Positions 1 through 5,352 of a stretch of DNA of 5,352 bases are shown here, piece after piece. This stretch comes from Rhodospirillales bacterium (GTDB lineage Bacteria; Pseudomonadota; Alphaproteobacteria; Geminicoccales; Geminicoccaceae). The stretch covers positions 1 through 5,352 of the forward strand of contig SLRI01000518.1 of NCBI GenBank assembly GCA_007131045.1, read 5' to 3'. Under the pieces are notes generated by a model, which was given only the letters and a program-made list of their open reading frames with translations, did no database searches and was not told the DNA's origin. A program made the translations under genes and the position numbers. Numbering within the stretch: position 1 is the stretch's first letter; every line of letters starts with the position of its first letter.

Positions 1-33
1 GAGGCAGGGCGAGCAGGCGGATTGCCCTGCCTC
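1..33. repeat. Perfect 10-bp inverted repeat (stem-loop) at left edge
   Basis: GAGGCAGGGC at 1-10 is the exact reverse complement of GCCCTGCCTC at 24-33, with a 13-nt loop and a possible extra G-T pair at 11/23. Eight of ten stem pairs are G-C, so an RNA hairpin would be very stable. It sits 17 nt before the Shine-Dalgarno sequence of the ABC gene. No run of T follows either arm, so it is not a classic intrinsic terminator. It may be a U-less terminator of an upstream gene, a leader structure, or a dispersed palindromic repeat. It could continue beyond the window edge. The repeat is directly visible; its role is not known. Confidence 0.6.
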
Positions 34-50
34 CTAGCCGACCGGCCACC

Positions 51-56
51 AAGGAG
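51..56 (+). promoter_or_regulatory. Shine-Dalgarno for the ABC transporter gene
   Basis: AAGGAG lies four bases before the ATG at 61. It decides the start: the same frame is open to the left edge and has a TTG at 22, but only the ATG at 61 has a ribosome binding site. The protein from there begins MREVFTIFF, a plausible N-terminus for this family. Confidence 0.75.
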
Positions 57-60
57 CCCG

Positions 61-1770
61 ATGCGGGAAGTCTTCACGATCTTCTTCTCGACCGGCCGCG
101 GCCGCGCCCTGGCGGTCATCCTCTGTCTGCTGGTCGCCAGCATTTTCGAGGGTATCGGCCTCGCCACCCTGATCCCGGTGATCTCGGTCGCGACCAATGC
201 GCCCGAGACCGCCTCGCCGGCCGAGCTGATGCTGCGCGACTTCATGACGACGGTCGGCCTGCCCGTTGCCATCGGTCCGCTGATCATCATCATGATCGTC
301 GCCCTGCTGATCCGGGCGATCACCACCATGGGAGCGATGAGCTTCGTCGGCTACACCTCGGCCGCGGTCTCGGCCGACCTCCGCCGTCAGGTGGTCGCCA
401 AGCTGATGCAGGTGCGCTGGCGCTACTTCGCCAACCAGCGCATGGGCCGCATCACCACGGTGATCAGCAACGACGCGACCCGGGCGTCCCGCGCCTACAT
501 GCTGAGCGCGGAATTCATCGCCCTGAGCGCCCAGGCGCTGGTCATGGCGGTGATCGCCGTGGTCATCTCCTGGCAGCTCGCTCTCTTTGCCGCCGTGCTC
601 GGCATCGGCCTCGTGGTCAGCCTCTACGGGCTGATCAAGGCGAGCAAGCGGGCCGGCCGGCAACAGACCTTTCGCACCCGCGAGCTGATCATCTTCCTCT
701 ACGACACCTTGAACAATCTCAAGGTGATCCGGGCGATGGGCCGCCAGGCCCCGTTCGCCAGCCTGCTCGACAAGAAGATCAACAAGGTGCGCAACGCCGT
801 CCGCCGCGAGGTGGTGCTCACCGAGGCTTTGAACAACCTGCAGCTCGTCGTCATGGCGGTCTTTCTGGGCGGCGGGTTCTACGTCCTGTTCACCTTCTTC
901 GAGGCCCCCCTGGCCGAGATCATCGTCGCCGGTCTCGTGGTCTCGCGCTCGGTGAACGCCATCGGCAAGCTGCAGAAGGTCTACCAGAAGGCCATGGCGT
1001 TGGAGAGCGCGTTCATCTCGACCAGGGATTTGATCGACGAGATCGGCGCCGACCCCGAGATCAAGAGCGGCACACGCCCGGCCACGTTCGAGCGGGTCAT
1101 CGAGCTCGACGACCTCCATTTCGCGCACGGCCAGACCCCGGTGCTCGCGGGGCTCAGCCTGAAGATCGAGGCGCACCGGCTCACCGTGCTCACCGGTCTC
1201 TCGGGTGGCGGCAAGACGACGACCGTCGACATGCTGCTCGGCCTCCACATGCCGGACCGGGGCCGGATCAGCATCGACGGCGTGCCCTTCGCCGAACTCG
1301 ATCTCGACCATTGGCGCCGGCTGGTCGGCTACGTGCCGCAGGAGGTCTTTCTCCTCCACGACAGTGTCCGCGCCAACCTCACGCTGGGCGACGACGGGAT
1401 CGACGAGGCGACCATCTGGTGGTCGCTCGAGCTCGCCGGCATCGCGGAATTCGTGCGCGGTCTCGACGGCGGGCTCGAGGCCGTGGTCGGCGAGGGCGGC
1501 GGCCGGCTCTCGGGCGGCCAGCGCCAGCGCATCGCGCTCGCCCGCGCCCTGGTCCACCGTCCCAAGCTGTTGATCCTCGACGAGGTGACCAGCGCCCTCG
1601 ACCCCGCCACCGCCCAATCCGTGGCGCGCGAGATCAAGGCGCTCACCGGGCAGACCACGATCCTGACCATCTCGCACCGCCCGGAGTTCCTCGACGTCGC
1701 CGACCGCATCTATCGGGTCGCTAACGGCACCGCTGGCGAGGTCGACCGGGCACTGGCCGAGGCCCACTGA
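61..1770 (+). CDS. ABC exporter half-transporter, fused membrane and ATPase domains
   Basis: A complete 569-residue protein of the ABC exporter type, expected to work as an inner-membrane dimer that uses ATP to move a substrate outward or flip it across the membrane. Hydrophobic segments lie at about residues 16-40, 70-98, 150-172, 173-192, 258-280 and 283-305, giving the usual six-helix membrane domain. The ATPase domain follows from about 345: Walker A GLSGGGKT at 379-386 (Lys385), Q-loop Gln427, signature LSGGQ at 483-487, Walker B LLILDE at 503-508 (Glu508 catalytic), D-loop SALD at 511-514 and H-loop His539. All catalytic residues are present, so it should be active. The A-loop aromatic appears to be His356 (F-A-H) where Tyr is usual. 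Length is typical (about 570-600). It converges on xerC with an 8-bp gap. A possible upstream frame ends at the TAG at 35-37, so the gene may be the last of an operon. Substrate is unknown: lipid, lipid-linked glycan, peptide or drug are all possible. Confidence 0.93.
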   Translation: MREVFTIFFSTGRGRALAVILCLLVASIFEGIGLATLIPVISVATNAPETASPAELMLRDFMTTVGLPVAIGPLIIIMIVALLIRAITTMGAMSFVGYTSAAVSADLRRQVVAKLMQVRWRYFANQRMGRITTVISNDATRASRAYMLSAEFIALSAQALVMAVIAVVISWQLALFAAVLGIGLVVSLYGLIKASKRAGRQQTFRTRELIIFLYDTLNNLKVIRAMGRQAPFASLLDKKINKVRNAVRREVVLTEALNNLQLVVMAVFLGGGFYVLFTFFEAPLAEIIVAGLVVSRSVNAIGKLQKVYQKAMALESAFISTRDLIDEIGADPEIKSGTRPATFERVIELDDLHFAHGQTPVLAGLSLKIEAHRLTVLTGLSGGGKTTTVDMLLGLHMPDRGRISIDGVPFAELDLDHWRRLVGYVPQEVFLLHDSVRANLTLGDDGIDEATIWWSLELAGIAEFVRGLDGGLEAVVGEGGGRLSGGQRQRIALARALVHRPKLLILDEVTSALDPATAQSVAREIKALTGQTTILTISHRPEFLDVADRIYRVANGTAGEVDRALAEAH

Positions 1771-1778
1771 AGCCCCGC

Positions 1779-2711
1779 TCAGGCGCGCGGGTGCGCCGCG
1801 GCATAGAGCCGGCCGAGGCTTTCGGCATCGACGCCGGTATAGCGCTGCGTGGTGCTCAGGCTGCTGTGGCCCAAGAGCTCCTGGATCGAGCGCAGATCGG
1901 CCCCGCCGGCCAGAAGATGGGTGGCGAAGCTGTGGCGGAGCGCATGCGGTGTCGCGGTCTCGGGCAGGCCGAGCAGCCGCCGCAGCTCGCGCACCCGCTT
2001 TTGCACCACCGCCTGCTGCAACCGCTTGCCGCGCAGCCCCAAAAACAAAGGCCCGTCCGCGGGCAGCGGGTAGGGACAGGCCGCGACATAGACCCGAAGG
2101 GCAGCGTCGATCACCGGCAAGAGCGGCACCAGCCGTTCCTTCTCTCCCTTGCCGACCACCCGAAGCGTCGTCTCGCCCGACGCCGGCAGATCGCGGCAGT
2201 CGAGCCCGAGCGCCTCGCCGATCCGCAAGCCGGCACCATAGAGCAGCAGGAGCACCGCCGTGTCCCGGGCGACCAGCCATGGTGCCCCGTCGCCGTCCGC
2301 CCCGACCGCGGCGGTGAGCTCGTTCACCTCGACGACTGCCAGAGGCCGCGGCAGCCGCCGGCTCGCCCGTGGCGCGCGCATCGCCCGAAGTGCCGGGTTG
2401 TGCACCGCGTAGCGGGCATCGAGAAAATCGAGAAAGCCGCGCACCGCCGCCACGGCCCGCTGGGTCGAGCTCTTGGCGTAGTCCTCCTTCAGCCGCCAGG
2501 CGAGCCAGCCGCGAAACCCGGCAGGCGCCAGCTCGCGCAGGCTCGCGAGCCCGACCGGCCCGCCCTGATGCTCGGCCAGGAACGTCACGAACGCCTGCAG
2601 GTCCCGCCGGTAGCCCTGTTGGGTGCGCGCCGCCGCCCGCTTCTCGTGCGCGAGCCAGGCGCACCAGGCGGTATAGGCGACTTCCAGATCGGCTTCGGCG
2701 AAGGCCAGCAT
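1779..2711 (-). CDS. xerC: Tyrosine recombinase XerC
   Basis: A complete 310-residue tyrosine recombinase, about the length usual for XerC/XerD. With XerD it is expected to resolve chromosome dimers at dif under FtsK control during division. The N-terminal core-binding (SAM-like) domain covers about residues 8-100, with the typical T-x-x-x-Y-x-x-D-L-x-x-F pattern (TQQGYRRDLQAF). The catalytic domain holds the full set: Arg163 (GAGLRIGEAL), Lys188 (GKGEKER), His256 and Arg259 (PHALRHSFATHLL), His282 (LLGHSSLSTTQRY) and nucleophile Tyr291. The start at 2711 is chosen because GGAG lies seven bases upstream and MLAFAEADLE matches the family N-terminus. The frame stays open for 46 more codons to 2849, but those codons run into the priA coding region. 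XerC rather than XerD is called mainly from its position back-to-back with priA; sequence alone does not fully separate them. Absence of integrase-like flanking genes argues against a phage or island integrase. Confidence 0.9.
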   Translation of the reverse strand: MLAFAEADLEVAYTAWCAWLAHEKRAAARTQQGYRRDLQAFVTFLAEHQGGPVGLASLRELAPAGFRGWLAWRLKEDYAKSSTQRAVAAVRGFLDFLDARYAVHNPALRAMRAPRASRRLPRPLAVVEVNELTAAVGADGDGAPWLVARDTAVLLLLYGAGLRIGEALGLDCRDLPASGETTLRVVGKGEKERLVPLLPVIDAALRVYVAACPYPLPADGPLFLGLRGKRLQQAVVQKRVRELRRLLGLPETATPHALRHSFATHLLAGGADLRSIQELLGHSSLSTTQRYTGVDAESLGRLYAAAHPRA

Positions 2712-2802
2712 GCGGGAACTCCAGCGCGGGTTATCCGACGGCCGCGGGCATGCTAGCACTTCGATCACCCCCGCTACCACCGGCAGCGCGTTTGGCCCTT
2801 CG
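2712..2802. promoter_or_regulatory. Divergent xerC-priA intergenic region with possible promoters
   Basis: These 91 bp separate two outward-facing start codons and should carry the promoters of both genes. On the plus strand TTATCC (2731-2736), a 17-bp spacer and TAGCAC (2754-2759) make a weak sigma-70-like pair, matching three of six consensus bases in each box. TAGCAC is part of GCTAGCAC at 2752-2759. On the minus strand GCTAGCAT (2757-2750) resembles a GCTANAWC-like alphaproteobacterial -10, and lies 39 bases before the xerC ATG, but I see no good -35 for it. The two -10 candidates overlap, so the promoters might compete. The region is clear; the exact boxes are a guess. Confidence 0.35.
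2719..2722 (-). promoter_or_regulatory. Shine-Dalgarno for xerC
   Basis: On the minus strand the bases read TGGAGTTCCCGC before the ATG, placing GGAG seven bases from the start codon. This supports the ATG at 2711 over the longer upstream frame. Confidence 0.55.
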
Positions 2803-4965
2803 ATGACCCCGCCCACCATCGCCGTTCTGCTGCCGATGCCGTTCGGCATGTGCTTCGACTACCGCCTCGACCCGCCGTTCGATGCCAGCCCGCCGGCGCT
2901 CGGCAGCTATGTGGTCGTGCCCTTCGGCCCGAGGCGCCTCGTCGGCGTCGTCTGGGAGGGCCGATCGGCCGTGCCCGTGGCCACGGCGCGACTCAAGCCG
3001 CTGCTCGGCATCCTCGGCCAGCCGCCGCTCGTCGAGCCCTTGCGCCGCCTGGTCGAGGCCGTCGCCCGCGAGACCGTGACGCCGATGGGTGCGGTGCTCC
3101 GCCTGGTGCTGAGCACACCCGCCGCCTTCGAGCCCGAGCCGCTGCAGACCGTGATCGAGCTGGCGACGCCGCCGGAGAAGGCCACCGCCAAGCAGCGGGC
3201 CGTGCTGGACGCGCTATCGGCGGCAGGACCATGCGCCGCAGCCGCGCTGGCCCGTGCCGCCGGGGTCTCCGCCGGCGTGGTCAAGACGATGCTGGACAAG
3301 GGCCATCTCGCGGCGCGGACCATCGAGCCGGCACTGCCCGAGCCTGCCCCCTATGCCGTCCCCGACGCCGGCCGGCTGACGGCGGCACAGAGCACGGCAG
3401 CCCGAGCGCTGGTCCAGGCCTTGGCCGCTGGCCCCACGGACGAGGTTCTGCTCGAAGGCCGCCCCGGTGCCGGCAAGACCGAGATCTATATCGAGGCGAT
3501 TGCCGCGACCCTCGCAAGAGGCCGCTCGGTTCTCGTGCTGTTGCCCGAGATCGCCCTTTCCGCGCAATGGCTCAAGCGCTTCGCCGACCGTTTCGGCACG
3601 CCGCCCGCCGCCTGGCATTCGGGCCTGACCTCGGCCCAGCGCCGCCGCACCTGGAAGCAGGCCGCAGCCGGCCGGCTGCCGGTCGTGGTGGGCGCGCGGT
3701 CCGCCCTGTTCCTGCCGCTCCCTGATCTCGGCCTCGTCATCATCGACGAGGAGCACGACACCAGCTTCAAGCAGGAGGACGGCGTCATCTACGACGCGCG
3801 CACGGCGGCCCGGCTGCGCTGCCGGCTGCAACAGGCGGGTCTCGTCACCTGTTCCGCCACCCCGTCGCTCGAGACGCTCGAGCTCGCCCGCCGCCACATC
3901 CGGGTGGAGGGCAGCTTCGCTGCTGTCAGCAAGCCGCACATCCGGCTCGTCGATCTGCGCCGCGACAAGCCGGCCAAGACCAGCTTCCTCGGCCCCACCC
4001 TGCGCACCGCCCTGGCCCTGACCCTGGAGCGCGGCGAGCAGGCGATGCTGTTCCTCAACCGTCGCGGCTACGCGCCCTTGACCCTCTGCCGCGCCTGCGG
4101 CTTTCGCTTCCGTTGCCCCAATTGTGCGGCCTGGCTGGTGGCGCATCGCTTCGGCGACCGGCTCACCTGCCACCATTGCGGCTACAACCAGCCCAGGGCG
4201 CCGCACTGCCCGGACTGCGGTGCGCTCGACAGCCTGGTGGTCGCAGGCCCGGGCGTCGAGCGCGTCCAGGAGGAGGTCCGCAGCCTCTTCCCCGATGCCC
4301 GCACCGTGTTGATGACCAGCGACAGCATCACCAGTGCGGCCGCCGCCGATGCGCTCGTGGATGCGATGCTGGAGCGGCGGATCGACATCCTGATCGGTAC
4401 CCAGCTGATCGCCAAGGGCCACCACTTTCCGGATCTGACCATGGCGGGCGTGGTCGATGCCGATTTCGGCCTCGCCGGCGGCGATCCGAGGGCCGCCGAG
4501 CGGACCTTTCAGCTGCTCTACCAGCTCGCCGGCCGGGCCGGTCGCGAGAGCAAGCCCGGTCACGTCCTGATCCAGACCCACCTCCCCGACCATCCGGTGA
4601 TGCAGGCGCTGGCCAAAGGCGACCGCGACGCCTTCATGGCGGCCGAAGCGGAGGACCGCCGGCAAGCCGAAATGCCACCCTACGGGCGCCTGGCGGCGCT
4701 GATCCTCTCCGGCCCGGAAACCGCCGTCGTCAAACGGGAATCGCGCAACATCGTCAAGGCCGCCCCGGCGCACGACGGCTGGCACGTCCTCGGACCCGCC
4801 CCGGCCCCCCTGGCCCTGCTGCGCGGCCGCTACCGCGAGCGCATCCTGATCAAGGCGCCCCCCGACCCCGGCATGCCCGACAAGATCGCAGCCTGGCTCG
4901 CCGCCGTGAAGCTGCCGAACGCCGTCCGCCTCCAGGTCGACATCGACCCGCAGAGTTTCTTTTGA
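2803..4965 (+). CDS. priA: Primosomal protein N' (replication restart helicase PriA)
   Basis: A complete 720-residue PriA, a 3'-to-5' DNA helicase that recognises stalled or collapsed forks and D-loops and reloads the replicative helicase. The N-terminal DNA-binding domain spans about residues 1-95 (VLLPMPFGMCFDYRL start), followed by a winged-helix region at about 128-175. The helicase core has a Q-motif-like LTAAQ (192-196), Walker A GRPGAGKT (219-226, Lys225), DEEH box (315-318), a CSATPSLET motif III, IGTQ (531-534) and GRAGR (577-581). Eight cysteines at 429, 432, 438, 441, 456, 459, 469 and 472 match the two-zinc binding region of the family. The C-terminal domain ends with GPAPAPLALLRGRYR, as is typical. 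Walker A departs from the usual GVTGSGKT at three positions but keeps the needed Gly-Lys-Thr. The frame is open upstream to an ATG at 2710, but the extra 31 residues do not look like PriA; the chosen ATG lacks an obvious Shine-Dalgarno. It is divergent from xerC. Confidence 0.95.
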   Translation: MTPPTIAVLLPMPFGMCFDYRLDPPFDASPPALGSYVVVPFGPRRLVGVVWEGRSAVPVATARLKPLLGILGQPPLVEPLRRLVEAVARETVTPMGAVLRLVLSTPAAFEPEPLQTVIELATPPEKATAKQRAVLDALSAAGPCAAAALARAAGVSAGVVKTMLDKGHLAARTIEPALPEPAPYAVPDAGRLTAAQSTAARALVQALAAGPTDEVLLEGRPGAGKTEIYIEAIAATLARGRSVLVLLPEIALSAQWLKRFADRFGTPPAAWHSGLTSAQRRRTWKQAAAGRLPVVVGARSALFLPLPDLGLVIIDEEHDTSFKQEDGVIYDARTAARLRCRLQQAGLVTCSATPSLETLELARRHIRVEGSFAAVSKPHIRLVDLRRDKPAKTSFLGPTLRTALALTLERGEQAMLFLNRRGYAPLTLCRACGFRFRCPNCAAWLVAHRFGDRLTCHHCGYNQPRAPHCPDCGALDSLVVAGPGVERVQEEVRSLFPDARTVLMTSDSITSAAAADALVDAMLERRIDILIGTQLIAKGHHFPDLTMAGVVDADFGLAGGDPRAAERTFQLLYQLAGRAGRESKPGHVLIQTHLPDHPVMQALAKGDRDAFMAAEAEDRRQAEMPPYGRLAALILSGPETAVVKRESRNIVKAAPAHDGWHVLGPAPAPLALLRGRYRERILIKAPPDPGMPDKIAAWLAAVKLPNAVRLQVDIDPQSFF

Positions 4966-4972
4966 GGTCCCG

Positions 4973-4987
4973 GTGACTGGACGTCAC
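4973..4987. other. Small inverted repeat between priA and vapC stops
   Basis: GTGAC at 4973-4977 and GTCAC at 4983-4987 are reverse complements around a 5-nt loop, starting seven bases after the priA stop and overlapping the vapC stop codon. It could act as a weak bidirectional end structure for the two converging genes. The stem is only five pairs, with a possible G-U extension, and no T-run follows, so a terminator role is doubtful. Confidence 0.2.
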
Positions 4988-5352
4988 TCGAGCCAATCAT
5001 CCAGCGACAGGCCATCGATCCGTGCGAACTCTCGACGATTGTTGGTGACCAGCGTCAGGCCGCGGGCGTGCGCCTGCCCGGCAATCAGGACGTCGTAAGG
5101 GCCAATCGGCAGCCCGGCACGCTGTAACTGTGTCCTGATGAGCCCGGCTGCCCATGCGTCATCCATCGTCAAGGGCAGCGGCGACAGCTCGGCCAGCACA
5201 CTGTCGAAGCGCCGACGGTTCTCATCAGGGCGAGAACTTTTGGCGGCGCCGAAATAGAGTTCGTGTGCGACGATCACCGACGTCACGACGCTGCCTGCTG
5301 CCCGGCTCGTCAGATGACGTGCAACTGGTGACCGGCGGCGTGGATCGAGTAA
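4984..5352 (-). CDS. vapC: VapC-type PIN-domain toxin, 5' end cut by the window edge
   Basis: The 3' 122 codons of a PIN-domain ribonuclease of the VapC toxin family, which cleave RNA such as tRNA or rRNA and are neutralised by a VapB antitoxin. Counting from the right edge, the fragment reads L-L-D-P-R-R-R and stays in frame to the stop at 4984-4986. Acidic residues expected in the active site are visible: Asp3, Glu31 (HELYFGAAKS) and Asp87 (IGPYDVLIAGQ). The fourth position is in TNNRREF, with Asn in place of Asp, as in many relatives. A GTG at 5286 could be called as a start and would give 100 residues, but that would drop the first catalytic Asp, so the gene more likely starts just beyond the edge. 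The region after LLD is oddly short: the usual LLDTN lacks its T-N here. By hand count 4981-5280 is about 63% GC, against over 70% in nearby priA, consistent with transfer. It converges on priA with an 18-bp gap. No antitoxin is visible; vapB would lie to the right. Confidence 0.8.
   Translation of the reverse strand, partial: LLDPRRRSPVARHLTSRAAGSVVTSVIVAHELYFGAAKSSRPDENRRRFDSVLAELSPLPLTMDDAWAAGLIRTQLQRAGLPIGPYDVLIAGQAHARGLTLVTNNRREFARIDGLSLDDWLE

Noticed and set aside
1782..1797. GGCGC/GCGCC hairpin just after the ABC gene stop, as a terminator
   Set aside because: The stem is only five pairs, lies inside the last xerC codons, and has no T-run. Such short GC palindromes are frequent at this base composition.
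34..2664. An 876-codon open frame on the minus strand spanning the ABC gene and most of xerC
   Set aside because: It is antisense to the ABC gene and out of frame with xerC. The translation is rich in His, Arg, Asp, Gln and Gly with no domain pattern, as expected for shadow frames in GC-rich DNA where stop codons are rare.
1779..2711. The recombinase as an integrase of a mobile element
   Set aside because: Its length, motif set and pairing with priA fit housekeeping XerC. I saw no tRNA, attachment-site repeat or phage gene nearby.
2710..2802. A 31-residue N-terminal extension of PriA
   Set aside because: The residues are unlike PriA, and the ATG at 2803 gives the expected VLLPMPFGMCFDYRL-type start. 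The upstream ATG overlaps the xerC start codon.
2712..2849. A 46-residue N-terminal extension of XerC
   Set aside because: The extra codons cross the intergenic region and the first codons of priA, do not resemble a XerC N-terminus, and the ATG at 2711 has its own Shine-Dalgarno sequence.
3214..4785. A 523-codon minus-strand frame inside priA
   Set aside because: It lies fully antisense to a well-supported gene, has low-complexity shadow composition and no recognisable motif.
1..5352. CRISPR arrays, tRNA or rRNA genes, insertion sequences
   Set aside because: I saw no regularly spaced repeats, no tRNA-like cloverleaf pattern and no transposase in any frame. Nearly all of the window is occupied by the four genes.

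Overview
The window is about 70% GC with dense coding and very short intergenic gaps. The best lineage clue is the PriA protein, whose helicase motifs read in an alphaproteobacterial style (IGTQLIAKGHHFPDLT, then DADFGLAGGDPRAAERTFQLL, then GRAGR). The back-to-back xerC/priA pair also fits Alphaproteobacteria, possibly a Rhodospirillales-like member. This placement is by recall and inspection, not by a search.

Layout, left to right. (1) Positions 1-60 hold a perfect 10-bp inverted repeat at the window edge, followed by a strong Shine-Dalgarno sequence. (2) Positions 61-1770 (+) encode a complete ABC exporter half-transporter, with a membrane domain fused to an ATPase domain; its substrate is unknown. 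(3) Positions 1779-2711 (-) encode a complete tyrosine recombinase of the XerC type, convergent with the ABC gene and separated from it by 8 bp. (4) Positions 2712-2802 are a 91-bp divergent intergenic region that must hold the starts of both xerC and priA. (5) Positions 2803-4965 (+) encode a complete primosomal helicase PriA with all eight zinc-binding cysteines. (6) Positions 4984-5352 (-) hold the 3' part of a PIN-domain VapC-type toxin gene, convergent with priA and cut by the right edge. Its composition is lower in GC than its neighbours.

xerC and priA form a chromosome-maintenance pair: XerC acts in chromosome dimer resolution at dif and PriA in replication restart. The ABC transporter and the VapC fragment are functionally unrelated to them. 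The VapC gene is the only element here that looks accessory; its antitoxin would lie beyond the right edge.

I found no previously undescribed system. The items most worth a second look are the edge hairpin, the unusual N-terminal region of the VapC fragment, and small motif departures in the ABC and PriA nucleotide-binding sites.
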